The position numbers and the translations under genes are program-made. This document shows positions 1-12,486 of a stretch of DNA of 64,000 bases, in pieces (the stretch's first letter is position 1; each line of letters opens with the position of its first letter). Origin of the DNA: Nectonema munidae (lineage: Eukaryota > Nematomorpha > Nectonematoida > Nectonematidae); contig JAUIRK010000081.1 of assembly GCA_030549495.1 (NCBI GenBank), positions 186,001 to 250,000 on the forward strand, read 5' to 3'. Under the pieces are notes generated by a model. It was given only the letters and a program-made list of their open reading frames with translations. It was not told where the DNA came from and searched no databases.

Positions 1-375
1 AATCACGCTGACTCTTGATGTCCTTTGAGACCACACTTTGCAGTTATGGATTTTGTTTTTTTCTTTTAATCTTTCAGCAATGATTTTTGCTGTTCAAAGC
101 GATACGATCTAAATTTGAAGACAAGGAGCGCTGTGCTGCAAATCTTTGATATTCTTTGCGTCTCTTTTTTACAACACAAGCTTCTTGTTACTTTTGTCAG
201 TTGAGTAAGTTATCCAAAGTACTTCTTCATATCAACGCCTGACATGCCTGCAATTTTTTGACAACGCTTCCATTTATTTCACTTGAAAAGTTTTTATTTT
301 GTATCCACTTTTAATTTTGTCATCTTCCTCCTTCTCTCCTATTGTAATTTCCTTCCATCTTACTTTGTGTTGTAG

Positions 376-432
376 CAGGGCAGATTACCGGACCTAGAGA
401 CAGAGTTGGCTTCATTACCCCATTTCATCCCA
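376..432 (+). other. Weak candidate upstream exon (Shaker 5' end?)
   Basis: A 57-base block between a pyrimidine-rich acceptor (gtgttgtag) and a donor-like A|gtaaaa, open in two frames. In one of them its phase (one base over) would fit the acceptor at 7721. Composition is less AT-rich than around it. There is no ATG in it and no homology I recognise, so it could be chance or a UTR exon. Confidence 0.2.
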
Positions 433-734
433 GTAAAAATTGGCACAATTTATTAACTTTTTAAACTCAAGAAATTGTCTCCACCATTTAAATATGAAGG
501 TGGTATCAAATGGGTTAAGGGTCATATAAGGTAATTTCCCGCAATCCATAATTATAGGGACCCCGTTTAACAATTGTATATAAGATTGTTAAGTTTTTTT
601 TCTTCCTCACTTCACTCTTTGCAGATGAGCAAAACCTTAATTTTGCTTCAGTAGCGTTTGGACACATACACACACAAAAACCTACACTCAGAAATAGACC
701 GAGACATTCAGATTGATACAAAAGATGCGATTAT

Positions 735-1263
735 GTAATAGAGTTGGAATCGATTCTGATTATAATTAGAATCACAGAAATTCCTAGAATCGTATTTAGA
801 GACAGTCCTTTTTAATAAGAACCTAGAGAACCACAAATCATATTCTCTCAGTAATTGTATCGCGGGAAGCTTCGTAGATATACTTCAGTGGAACAAACAG
901 TTTATTGAAAAACTAAGAACTGAGCACCACAGTACCCTCCCTATCGAGGGCATGACAGACAGTATAGCGAGTAGAAACGACCGGTAAGAGCCGATTTTTT
1001 TTCCATTTCTACAGTCAGAAGTCTACTACACATGCCCTTTAGTGTTTGAGAGCGATGCCGAACAAACTTTATGCATATTTCAATGGAGCTATTGGAAACG
1101 AAAGCAATCCATCTTTCCACAGATAATTAAAATATAGCATTGTTTTTTTGCTAATAAAAATAAGAATTAGAATCGAATTTTGAAAATCAGAATCAAAATC
1201 AAAATCAGAACTTTAGAAATGAAAAAAATTAGAATCAGAATCAAAGTTGTGATTAAAATTCTA
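735..1263. repeat. Inverted-repeat element with 'gaatcgattctgatt' phrases
   Basis: The left end repeats phrases such as gaatcgattctgatta and ttagaatcac; the right end (about 1150-1263) repeats the complement, aatcagaatcaaaatc, several times. Taken together they form long imperfect inverted ends around a core of roughly 350 bases. No coding capacity and no clear target duplication. Confidence 0.45.
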
Positions 1264-2730
1264 CAAAATTTTGACATTATCTCGAGTTAACCTTATAAAA
1301 TAGGGTCTATATAAGATACTCCCATTGGCCCCAGCTAAGCGTGGGAAACAGGTCAATTGACCCTCCTTGGATTTTAAATCTTTGTATTTTTTTGAAACCA
1401 TATGGATAAAATTATTTTCTAACATAATTTTAATTGCATTGAAAAATATTATTGTTTAACCGTTTCAGGCATTGGTTTTCCAAAATTTATCGACTGCTTT
1501 CCTTTCCGATAAGTTTTTATATACTTAAAGCAGACTTTCTTTTCAATGGGACTCTGGTGTCCCCATTGTGCATGAAAAGGCTAACGTATACAGTTAATTT
1601 TACGTAATTGTGAATGCGTTTTTAAATTACTTTACAACGTACTCTTCGTCATCTATCTATATTATAACTTGCTTTAGTTTAGTTTTGTTATCATTTATAG
1701 CTTTATTTAATTGAATAATCTTATTTCTTTTCTTATTTTTACATAAACAAAGCCTTTTAATTTTATTCTAAATGAATGATATTAATTTTTCAATAATTCA
1801 GAGTTTTGTTTCATCTTTAATGTCTTTTTATAAGATATGTAAGTAGTTTTTAATCTTTACCCACCCTACCAAACTTCCAGCGGACGTCCGTGGATACTCT
1901 CTAGAAAATGTATAATTGTATACAATTTTGAACGCATAACATTTTACATATTTAAATTTTTCAATGATCATGGCTATCTTTTATAAAATGTCACTCAAAA
2001 TTTTGATTGATCTGAGATATATGTAATAAAATATTCCTTCAAATTTAACATAAAATATCTGTTTTTATGCCAAATCGACTGTGCTATCTTATTTTATTTT
2101 TGTACTCCATTTTGGCTAATACGGTTAAAAAATGCCTGTAAATGTCAATTGAATTAGTAATGTATGCCTAAAAATCAGTTTTTTTGAAAATATCATTTCT
2201 GTGAATTTTTTCAGAAAATCGTTATATATTGGTTATATAGTAAATATACAAAAAAAATTTTTTTTTATATACTTTGGCTTATAACATTAACTTCAATCGT
2301 GTTGAGTATTAAATATTCATTTTAAAAAAACGTATTATAAAATCTTTTGAAGATTAGTATGAGAGAAAGAAGTAACCTGAAGATTAATTGAAAATATAAC
2401 CCCCCCCCCCCTCCCCATTGCTTAAGCTGAGAAATTTAGCCCAGTACAAATAGGGTTGACGCAGATGGTGTTTAGAAGTGGTGAAGAATTATTTGGGATT
2501 AGGTTTAGAATTGTGTATATAGCACCTTCAAAGAGATAGGGGGCGTTAAGAATTTAAAGATTAGTAGTAAACTCATCCTTTCAGGCACACGTGCTCACCC
2601 GGAAAATCGTTTGCTATAAGTTATTTGAAATTAATTAAAATCTAAAAGCAGAAATTATTTCCGAAAACCAATACCTTAAAAGTGTGAGGAGCTATTGATA
2701 AGCGATTGCAAAACTTGTGTAACCGTGTCT

Positions 2731-2903
2731 TCGGTAGGGGACGAGCGGTAGTAATACGGTTGGTTAGATACTGGGTTTCGATAACTCAAGGTCTTGGGTT
2801 CGATCCCGCATCCAGCCTGCTTTCCTCATAGTTCGATACAAGCGGCGCAAATGTGAATTCTCGATGAAAACACCCCACGGTACCTTTACTTTTTTTTTTT
2901 TTT
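2731..2903 (+). mobile_element. tRNA-derived SINE
   Basis: The head has an A-box-like tggttagatactgg (2761-2774) and an exact B-box ggttcgatccc (2797-2807), the internal RNA polymerase III promoter of a tRNA. The body continues with gatgaaaacaccccacggta and ends in a run of T. The tail matches that of the minus-strand copy at 6151-6262. It does not fold into a full tRNA that I can see, so a SINE is preferred over a tRNA gene. Confidence 0.65.
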
Positions 2904-4177
2904 ACCTTTTAACAAATATGATCCTTGATCTACTTATTCGATATCTCTGTCTCTCCACTTATCAAAGATTGTGCATAACAAATGTTCCTTCCAGGGTTTG
3001 TGATCAGGGGGCTGCCTCTTCATTTTACCTGGCGGCTAAGTATTAATTTCACAAATGGTGCACTTAATCATTTACTTAGTTATGGGGGCATCTTAAAAAG
3101 ATGATATATTTTATCTTTATTTATGCCTATAAGCTTTTAGCACATATGTAGCATTTATATTTTTTCGTCGTTTTTAACTTTAAATTCAATATAAAAAAGA
3201 CAAACTTAAAATGCTATTTAAAATTTTAAGGAAATTTTTATGGAAAATCTTCATATTGTGACTATTGTATTATATTTTGGAAAATATATTTAATTTTTAT
3301 TTTAAAAAATGAAAGCTCAAAAATTTAAACAAAATTTATGCACAATTGCTTTTTTTACGCTTTATTTCGAAAAACTTTAGAGGAAACCTTGTTCATCAAT
3401 AATTTATCTTATTCATATTCAAAAATCTTTTATTTTGTTACTCTTTATAATTTCAATTTCACTAAAAAGTTAAACTTAATAATCATTTGTACGTATTTTT
3501 TGGTGATAATTACTCCAAGGCTAATTTTTTGCAGACTCGATAAAATGCAGAAATTGTCCAAAGTTGTTCAAAAGTAAGCAACGAACCTTTGGGCGCATAA
3601 TTATTAGCTCTAAAAAAATCTAAGAAGACATTGAAAATTTAAGAAATTTATATGAAACTTTCCGTGCTCAAATTTTGATTTTCCTTTGAAACTTCTCCCT
3701 TTTTTTGGAGAGTAGCTCCCCTTTATTACATTAAAGAGTAAATTCTTGTCTTGTAAATGCAATGTATTATTGGATTAGTTCCTATTTTTACTATATTTAC
3801 CTATAGAGATTAAAGTAATCAATAGGCCATTATTATGCATAATTGTTTGAAAAACAGGATATTTTTATTCAAATCTATCTAGATATATTGATATTAGGGA
3901 GTCGAAGCGAAATGATTGGACGTTTCATTTGAAAGGCATAATCTTTGCCTAATTGCACAAATAAATCACAAGAACTTTCTTTGAAATGTTGGGGGTTCGG
4001 TTTATTTATTTCATTCCAATAATTCATCTAAAGAGTAAATTCATGAAGAAATAATTTTTGTGGATTCATAATTTTTTTCTATTATACTTTATAAGTAGGT
4101 TTACGTTATGTTACGATTTTGCCCGAATATTCACTGTTTAGCCACTTATCACTGTGTTCCTTTGAATTCAAGTAAAT

Positions 4178-4260
4178 CAGGAGCACACATGCGGACGGTG
4201 GAGGGGGGGGGGGGGGGGGGTTAAAAAACATTCCGCCCCTCCAATAATTTTAATCCTCTC
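4178..4260. repeat. Possible hAT-type end with long G tract
   Basis: Begins caggagcacacatgcgga, close to the end at 7609 read on the minus strand (caggggcgcacatcc), followed by a purine tract that is nearly all G (4201-4220). Probably one terminus of a small hAT-type element; the other end was not identified. Confidence 0.3.
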
Positions 4261-6150
4261 TTTTTTTTATTATAAAATATCCATAAATGCCTGTGTCTTA
4301 ATACTTTTTGCAGAAACATAGAATTAATAATAGTTTAATACTTCTTGAAAATCGGATAATTCAAAATTTTCATCTAAATCCTAGAAACTTTGATATAACC
4401 TCAGTTGTTTTCCCGCTTTTATTCAAATAGATTATGGGAAGCCTAATTACAACTCTCTTATTTTAGAATTTATCTTATTACTAGTATGTTCCTTGATTGA
4501 ATGAGAGATAAAATTTCTAACTATAGTAATATTGTTGTTTTTACATCAACTGTTTTTGAATAATAATAATTGACTTCATCATAAAAGTCATTGAATACTT
4601 TAAATCCATATTTACATATAAAATTTTAAAAAGCTTGAATGAATTTCATTCAGATCAAAATTTTGTATGTAGTATAATGTAATATTAAGGAAATTCGAAT
4701 ATCTGATTATTGCTAACCCTACGACTATTCTACTCTCACATATGCTCCAGCTCACGAAACGGATAATTTCAAAGTTCAAGGACATCATCCACTTAAAAAG
4801 GCAATAATGTCTTCATTCGCATATTTTAGAATGTCCTCGTTACAAAGCTGGTACAAAACGGTACCATACATTAAAAGTTTCCATTTTAAACAAAAATACT
4901 GATTACATTTTTAAGTTAATTAGTTAATTGGTTGGTCAATTAGTTAAATAAAAATTTTTCTTAAGAGCTTCTTTCCTAAAGAATCATTTCAAGTTTGTGA
5001 TCTCTTGTTTGTTTTTTTATCTATATATGCGAAGATAAACGAAGTTAGAGCAGGAGTTGTGGAAAGTAGGGGCAGAAGAGAGGGTAAACACGAGAGAGTA
5101 GGAATACACGAATGCGGGTTTTCATTGCGATAAAGAATAATTATATAATGATGATGATGATTATTAGATCTAAATACGAACTTTCTTCAATCATTAATAT
5201 TCGTATAATTAGTTTTCTGCCTTTAATCTCCTTAAGTTTGTTGTGTTCGTATATTTACTATTCATTCATTTTTTTAATATTAGTCAATCTATGAGCTGAA
5301 TATATTTAAATTTTATTTCGGTTGACACTTGTCAGTCGTTGTGGCTTTGTGTAATAAGCGTAACAAATCATTTTTAATTAACCTTTTTCTTAACTCATGA
5401 TGTGTGTCATGTAAAATCATTTGATATTATTTACAAATTTAATCGAATATTTTTTCAATATTTAATATTTGAGCAGAGGCGCCCATCCGAGGGGGGGGGG
5501 GTTAATGTTTAAACATTTGAAAAAAAAATTTCAACAATAGCTATTTGGGAATCAATATTTTGACTAGCTATTTAGTTTAAAAGCAAGAATACTCTATTTG
5601 CTTAATATTTGAGCAGAGATATTTTTTATAATGTTCGATTATGAAATTTTGAAAGTAACACTGTACATAATTAATTAAATCATTTTTTTACGAAAATTTG
5701 TTGATTATTATAATAAAAATATAATATCGAAACAAAATGTTTCAGTTGTTAAAAATGTACTTGATCTATTTATGACAGCTGTCAGAATTTTATTTGTAGA
5801 CAGAGAAATGGTCAAAAAAACGCATAGACTTAAATAATTTTATGAAAAGTGATTAAACTAACGTTTTTTGTTTACTATAATTCGTTACAAAGTCTAAAAA
5901 TACAAGCGTTACCAAATCACCCTATAATATAAGGGTTAGCTACTTCAACGTTGGCTTTTGCTGCTTATAAAAACTTGAAAATATCAAATAAAGTGCCGAT
6001 AAACTATCTCATTTTTTATGCCTCTTATTATTTTGAAATTATTCTGAGAACAGACAGTTTCATTTTAAAATAGTGAAAATTGCTTTATTAGTTTATTTTG
6101 TCTCTTTTCTCTCCTATGTTAATTGTGTAGCAAATTTTTTAATTTTGAGT

Positions 6151-6262
6151 AAAAGGTAAGGTGCAGCGGGTGTATTTTCATTGACCAGGCACTGAGGAAT
6201 CGAATCCAGAGGCTTCTGTGCTATGTCCATCATCTCAACCAACCTGCCATGCCACCTATAGA
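6151..6262 (-). mobile_element. tRNA-derived SINE, same family, 5' part and tail
   Basis: On the minus strand it shows A-box-like tggttgagatgatgg (6241-6227) and B-box ggattcgattcc (6207-6196). The tail caatgaaaatacacccgctg resembles the tail of the 2731 copy. Heads differ more than tails, as expected of two old copies or two subfamilies. Confidence 0.6.
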
Positions 6263-6793
6263 GTATGCTGTAGGGGATACGTCAAATTAGATTTCAAAAA
6301 ACTTAAGTTATGCTCTAAAATTTTTTTAGTTTTTGTTGAAGCTCTATAACTTTTTCTGATAGACTTTTTTTCCTTAAAAGTTATTATAAAAGGCAAATCA
6401 TTGCAAAATGTTAACAGTTATTTTACTTTTTGTAGATTTTTGTAGCTTGTATCAATTTAACTTTTAAACTATTTTTGAATGATGCTGAGTAAAATGAAAT
6501 AATGCAATCTTAATTTTTTGTTTGCACAATTATAACTTCGTTTTATACCCTTGCCCCTGAATCAATCACATTTTTTCATATAAACATCCCAGGGTGTCTA
6601 GTAGACTCTTTGCCTTTAGTCTACATTCACTCATATAAAACTATCCAACCTTCAGTTATTTGTTTTCTCTATGAATCAAATATCCTTTCATCATTTCCTG
6701 TAATGTGCCTGGTAGACTACTTTATTTTTCAAATGAAAAGCCTATTCCACCCCCTAACATTTTTGGATTTTTTTAAACTAGTGTATATTCGAT

Positions 6794-7364
6794 GGTTGTA
6801 GGTAAAAATGCCCCCAGAAAAAATGCCCTCAATTAAAAAGTTAGGAAAAAATGCCCCTAATTTTTGATTTTCAGGATTTTTTTTAATTATATAAATATTT
6901 TTATTTGGTACCGTTTTGAAAGGCTAAATTTCTAAAATTTCTTAATCTATAGGGTTTTTCTTTATAAAGTTCTTGAAAACAATAGCAAAGGTGCAGATTT
7001 GTGGGAATGTGTTCTTAAAATCAGTTAAAATACAAATTATATTTAGAAAGTGTTCTGATACACACAAAGTCCAAAAATATTTGCTGTTTTATAAAAAATT
7101 TTTTGTATTTAAAAAATTGTCGTATGCTGAGTTTCTTAGTTTACTTTAATTAAATTTTAAATGTTTTAGATGAAAAGTTAATTTTTTTTTTACAAAAAAT
7201 CCTTATTTAACATATCTTTTTTAAAAATTTTAATTAATAATTTTTTGAATTTTTTTGTGTTGGGGCATTTTTTCCTAATTTTAAATTGGGGCATTTTTTT
7301 CGGGGGCATTTTTTCCTACTTTTTAATTGGTGGCATTTTTTCCGGGGGCATTTTTTCTGCGCAC
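6794..7364. mobile_element. Fold-back element, terminal repeats built of 'aaaaaatgcccc' phrases, 10-bp target duplication
   Basis: The left arm has three or more copies of aaaaatgcccc separated by short spacers; the right arm has four copies of ggggcatttttt in inverse order, with the same spacers (aattaaaaagttagg and its complement). The outermost bases agree in inverted form. TATATTCGAT flanks both sides (6784-6793 and 7365-7374), a target duplication of 10 bases, within the 8-11 range typical of Mutator-like elements. The core is AT-rich with no coding frame, so it is non-autonomous. Confidence 0.7.
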
Positions 7365-7720
7365 TATATTCGATATGCAAATTTAATTAAAATATTTTCG
7401 CTGGAAGTATAGTATTTAAATTCACCAATTTTGTAAAAAAAAAATATAAAGTAGTCTTATAAATTTAGGGCTCTAGGTATGCGCTGAATACACTCTATTT
7501 TAAAGGATTGCTTGAATATTTGGTCTCCCGTGGTATTTCCAGACCACTAATTTTGAAAATTGCAAGAAAAAAATTTCGCCCCCAATAATTTTGAGGATGT
7601 GCGCCCCTGATTTAAAGGTCAATTTTTATTATTTTTCCACCTAAATGATATTTGATTTTTAATTGCTACAAAAGCTATGCACAGATTTCATATGCTTCAT
7701 CTAAATTTAATTTATTTCAG

Positions 7721-7831
7721 AATATCAACAAGCTCGGTTCAAGAGAAAGAGATTTGGAGAAAAGAAGCAAGTATCGCAAGAGATAGTCAGTTTGGAGAAT
7801 CCGAATCGTATTGTTGCCATGTCATCCTTGG
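7721..7831 (+). CDS. Sh: Probable 5' coding exon of the Shaker gene
   Basis: A 111-base exon-like block after a good acceptor (tttatttcag) and ending at donor G|gtaaga. The frame is open across all of it, with a strongly basic start (RFKRKRFGEKK), and holds ATG 7819 in a good context (gccATG). The donor leaves one base (ATG TCA TCC TTG G), and the acceptor at 24739 supplies exactly the two bases needed (AT), so the join reads MSSLD then SKVNKGIYEE and runs in frame into the known exon. This would make a 524-residue channel from 7819, or longer if translation enters from upstream. I infer this from splice signals and phase; the N terminus is not conserved enough in the family to confirm it. 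Arthropod Shaker genes are known to use several alternative 5' exons, so this may be one of several. Confidence 0.55.
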
Positions 7832-7874
7832 GTAAGATTTTTCAATATTATTTACATTTCACTATGTTTGCATT

Positions 7875-8405
7875 GTACCGGGAGATTTAGCCGATGGACG
7901 TTTGGGCGAATGGATATCTAGCCAAAGGACAATTATCCGACGGACCTTTGTCCGAACAAAAATTTTACAAAACGGACATTTTTCCGAATGGAAATTTGAG
8001 GACGAGTATTTCACCAAAAATGTAACTACAATTTCCCATTTTTCCAGACTTCTGCATCTAATAAAATATTATTGTTCTAATGAACACTAAAATACGATAA
8101 AAGCATAATCATATCACAACTATAAATGTATATACAAATATTGTCATATCATAACACATTTGTCATGTAACGACTTCTAGTTGATAGAATTATCCTTCGC
8201 ATAATTTGTCTATAGAAGTTATGAATAGAAAAAGAAAACAAAATTATGCTGCAGATTTGAATAGATTTGTTAGCTTGCAAATTTACTGGAAGTAAAGGAA
8301 CGTCTACAAAAATTTTCAAACTGTATATACCACAACCTAAGAGGGAGTGAATTTTTAGGTCGGGTAGGAGAGGTGATTTTCCCACGGGAAACGGGTCGGG
8401 AAACA
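7875..8405. mobile_element. Internally deleted relative of the 2.4-kb element at 18150
   Basis: The sequence from 7875 to about 8275 is similar to the reverse complement of 20552-20200: shared blocks include tccgaacaaaaattttac, cataacacatttgtcatgtaa and gctgcagatttg. From about 8250 to 8320 it matches the reverse complement of the other end (acgtctacaaaaatttt against 18240-18262). So both end regions are joined here without the interior. The outer right end differs or is lost; 8405 is approximate. Confidence 0.6.
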
Positions 8406-9312
8406 ATTTTCTCAATGATGAATAAAGTATTTCATGAAACAAAAAGATGAAATATACTTTTTTATTTAAGCTAATTTTTAAATGGTTTCTTATAACTTTT
8501 TCACGCTGAATTGCGGATCAGTGTCTCATAAAATAAAATATGGTGCTCTAAATTAAAAAAAAATAAGCACTCTATTCATTTTCAAAACAAAGGATAAAAG
8601 TTTGAAATTCGTAAAGTTTCTCTGATACTTGAAAAAACTTTTCGCAAAAATACTCATTTAAACTTTACTATAATTCTTAAAATATGTATACAATTTACCT
8701 TAAAAATTAATTAATTTCTTATCAATTTTTTGTGTCAAAAACATCTTTTTTTTTAATTTTTTTTCCATTATCATTAGTTATAACAAATTATTTTTCATAT
8801 AAAATTTTTATTTTTGAAATATTTTCCATTTTTTCGTCAATTTTTATTTCCCTTAGGTCAATTTTTACTTTAAAAATTCACAAGTTTATTCACAAGTTTT
8901 GTTCAATATTTTACTGTCCCAATTATGATATATAGAAATGTACTTACAATAAAATATTAAAACAATAGTAATATTTTTTTCGAATTGAATTCTTTCAAGT
9001 ATTCTTCATTTGATATTTCTTTCACAAACTCCTCTCTCTCTCTCTCTCAAAAGAAAGCATACTTTTAAAGATTTTCTTTTTTTCCCACAATAACTTCTAT
9101 ACGGTGTAAAATTCCTTTTCCCTTAAGAAAACGCTCTTTGCCAGTTCAGATTCCAAGTTTAAACTTTAAAAAGACTTTTTAAAATATACATTTAACTTCT
9201 AATTTTTTCATACCATCTGACTCTTCACAATGATCCTCAAAGGGTTACGTAGTTATGAAATCTATCTGATCACTAAACCTTGTTTTATAAGTCTATAGAT
9301 TTTGTGGGCTTG

Positions 9313-9774
9313 TTATGATTCGTCTAACGACAATGGTCTAATACCAATTCGTCCAATAGTAATTAGTCCAATAGACGTGTCTAATACCAAATTTTGGCCA
9401 TTTTTACATATTTTTACTATAAATGATAACGTTATAACTTTTGCATCTCAATTTTTTATTTTATAATTTATTTCTTCTAAAGTTAACGCTTTTATTATTT
9501 TTAAGCAAAATTCAAGTTGTTTTTAATTTTCTAGTTTTTTTAATTACATATAAATATCATCTATAAATGATTAACGAGTTTATTTTATTCCTTACTTAAT
9601 AAATTTTCGTTTTGAAAAATGTTGCTCAACTTTATTTTATGGACACACACACACATACACACACACACACACGCGCACACACACGCACACGCACACTCAT
9701 ACACACACACGCACACACACACGCGCACACGCACACACACGCACACGCACACTCATACACACACACGCACACAC

Positions 9775-9805
<31 letters not shown>

Positions 9806-10050
9806 CACACGCACACGCACACTCATACACACACACACGCACTGGCACACACACGCGCACACACACACACACTTAAAAAATGAGAAAAAAAAAGATTTGT
9901 AAATTTTTTTAAAACAAAGTATTTAGTTTCATAAATTATTATAAGAGGTATTAGACCAATATTATCTTTGAATCAATCTTCATTTGGACACGTTGGTTTT
10001 AGATTCTAAGTCATATTAGAATAAACGTTATTAGACCAATGGTCATGAAC
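9313..10050. repeat. Inverted-repeat element with 'gtctaatacc' phrases and a CA-rich core
   Basis: Left arm: cgtctaacgac, ggtctaatacc, cgtccaatag, tagtccaatag, gtctaatacc in tandem. The right arm (9945-10050) carries the complement, including ggtattagacc and gttattagacc. The CA repeat at 9643-9872 sits in the core. No coding frame and no clear target duplication. Confidence 0.5.
9643..9872. repeat. (CA)n microsatellite, interrupted
   Basis: About 230 bases of CA/CG-interrupted dinucleotide repeat with scattered ctcata units. All frames through it are open on both strands, which makes false proteins of His-Thr or Cys-Val repeats; none is a gene. Confidence 0.95.
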
Positions 10051-10083
10051 CTAGTTTTCAAACATATATACACTTTTTATTTT

Positions 10084-10520
10084 AAATTGTTCCTCTTCGC
10101 GTAATGCTTGTCCTTTATAAATTTAAGTTCGTCCTTTTGAACTTTAATTTTGTCTTTTTTCACTTTAAGTTCGTTCTTTTGAACTTTAATTTTGTCTTTT
10201 TTCAATTTTTGTTCGTCCTTTTTACTTTTTTTGCTTGTATTTATTTATCACTTGATTGACTTTCATATGTTTGCCTTCAACGAAAAGAAAAACTTACTTA
10301 AATTTAAATATAATAAAAAACCTAGTTATGAAAAACAAGTTAACATTTTGTTAACTAAAAAGTAGAAAAAACACATTCAATGTAAAATTATTTTAAGTGA
10401 TAAAGGATAATAAAATGGAAAGAACACAGCTTAAAGTGAAAAAGACGAACTTAAAATAAAACATTACGAAGTTGAAGTGAAAAAGGACGAACTTAAAGTG
10501 AAAAAACGCGAACTTAGTGG
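10084..10520. repeat. Fold-back element with 'gacgaacttaaagtgaaaaa' phrases
   Basis: The left arm (10084-10250) has repeated ttaagttcgtcctttt and ttaattttgtcttttttcac phrases; the right arm (about 10418-10520) has the complement, aaaaagacgaacttaaa and aaaggacgaacttaaagtg. The core of about 170 bases is AT-rich. Related phrases occur at 17420-17520, 56085-56120 and 62700-63065. Confidence 0.6.
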
Positions 10521-12486
10521 ATAGAATATCTTCATTTTAGCCAACATGCTATATTTTCGCTCATCGTAGGAAGGCCGTTTGACGTCGCCTCAATTGATTG
10601 GTGCACACTTAAATTCCAGACTTTAAAGTTTTTTTTTACAAAAAATTTGTCTTCGAAACAAAATCCAATGTTTTGGTAGCAATTTTATTTAAAAACAAAT
10701 GCAAAAAAATAAGCCAGTATTCATTTTAATGACTGTTATTGTTAGGGTACATCATGAATACACATTTAACATCTTATGCAGTCAAGAGACCTTACTCCTA
10801 ATCAAGGGGTCTATGTACACGTAAACATAAAAAAAAAAAATCTTACATCAATTTTTCAAATTTTACTAGTACCAATGCATCATGATTTAGTTGAAATGTT
10901 GCACAAATCTTGGTAAGTATACGATATTTGTATCTGAAGATTACACCTCCCTCCTGTTATATTGATGCATGATTGATCGCTGTTTAAATCTTAAAGCATA
11001 TTTTACAATCAGTCAATTTGTGAGTCGCAGAGAAAGCAATCAATCTTTTTATACTTAATGTTATAGCAGCTTTACATAGGTAGTTCATGTTTAGTATATT
11101 CACTTTTCAGAAATTCATGTCCCTCATTTTTTGGCTGTGTAGATATTAAAAAACTGCAAGATTTTATGACCTATAAAAACCTAATCTTGGCACATGGTAA
11201 CGTATATTTTTAATTTATATCAAATTGAATGAAAATGATTTCTTTGAAAATATAACGAAATAACACCATGTGTCTAATTAAATGCATGCTTTTCAAAATT
11301 TTGTTTCAAATATATGAAAAATTTAATTTAAATATTTTTTAAAAGTTTCTTATACTGTTACCTTATTTTGTTTAAAGTAAATTTTTCACATATTAAATCA
11401 CGCATTGTCTCAAGATTTCGATATGCAGATCTAGCTTTAAAGTAAATAAAAGTTGTATTTTTCGGTTAAAGATAAATGTATCTGTGTTTTCATCTAGACT
11501 AGAGGGCAGAACTGCACCGTTTGTGTTGAAGAATGAGGAAAACAGGTTTGGTGCTGGATAGAACCCACAAATCCACATTTTTGGTCAACCTTACTCAAGC
11601 TATACTTTATCTTACTCTTAGGTCAAAATATATTACTTGTGGTGAACTGGGAAAATATATAGTGTTTTCCTAAATTGGTATTTAATTGATTAGTAAAAAT
11701 GTAAAGAGATCTTTTCATAACTTTATTTCTATTCTGATGAATAAATCTACTTATTGGTATGCATTCCTTTATTTTTGAAAATTTTCGCCGCCCTCGCTCC
11801 TTGATACACTACCCTCATCTTTGGTCCACTACTTTGGAACGAGCATTCTAAATATCCTAACTCACATAAATCCTCTAATGGCCTCTCCCTATCATGTTGT
11901 TAAGTTTTCATTTTTGTTAGCTATTTTCGATGCAATCCACTTTTGCTCCATTCCGCCTATTGTATTCCTTTTAAATCTCTTGGTATCGAGTAAAAGGAAG
12001 GTATTTCCTAATGTATTAGACTTTATCAACTGCTTCATCAATCTCCAAGTAATACTCAAGTGGTTCATTGATCACGCGTCTCGTAAAATTGCCAGAAGAT
12101 TCTCACAATTTTACTTTCCTCTCAAAAGAAAAAATAGTTGATCTTTTATTATGGACCACTGTAAGATAGGAAGAACTGCTAGATGTCTCCGTTTTTTTAT
12201 TTTTTTTAAGTTTTTTCCCTTAGTGTATCCTGTAAAGGGATGGGGTACCAAAACTTATGTCTCCAACATTATGAAATGATTTAACAAAAAGTATAAACCG
12301 TTGTGACGAAATTTCTGGGAAAATTTTATTCCAATTTAATTCTATAGTTCTATTTATAGGACACCTACGATTTCTTCATTTTAACATAATTTAATATAAT
12401 TTATTAAGCGAATGAAAAGGGTAACAAACATGTCCGAATCGAATCAAACAAGAAAGTATATTGTAAGTTTGGATAATGGCATAGTA

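Larger units (their letters stand above)
5474..7609. mobile_element. Possible old hAT-type element with nested insertions
   Basis: The left end reads cagaggcgcccatccgag plus a G run; the right end read on the minus strand is caggggcgcacatcctc, a similar inverted terminus. Between them sit the SINE at 6151 and the fold-back element at 6794. The 8-base flanks (tatttgag, atttaaag) match poorly, so the pairing of these ends is uncertain. Confidence 0.3.
433..7720. other. Flank/intron left of the first likely Shaker exon
   Basis: AT-rich, no gene recognised. It contains an inverted-repeat element (735-1263), two related SINEs (2731-2903 and 6151-6262), a 20-base G-rich tract (4201-4220), a fold-back element with target duplication (6794-7364) and possible hAT-type ends at 5474 and 7609. 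Short open frames here have low complexity and no family signature. Confidence 0.6.

Noticed and set aside
2731-2820. Stand-alone tRNA gene
   Set aside because: Pol III boxes are present but no complete cloverleaf was seen, and the unit has a shared tail and T run, so it is a SINE.
9612-9902. Overlapping open frames of His/Thr and Cys/Val repeats on both strands
   Set aside because: They only translate the CA microsatellite; no gene signal.
11821-12141. 106-codon open frame of hydrophobic residues
   Set aside because: No family resemblance, no splice context, composition expected of T-rich DNA; possibly an old transposon but unsupported.
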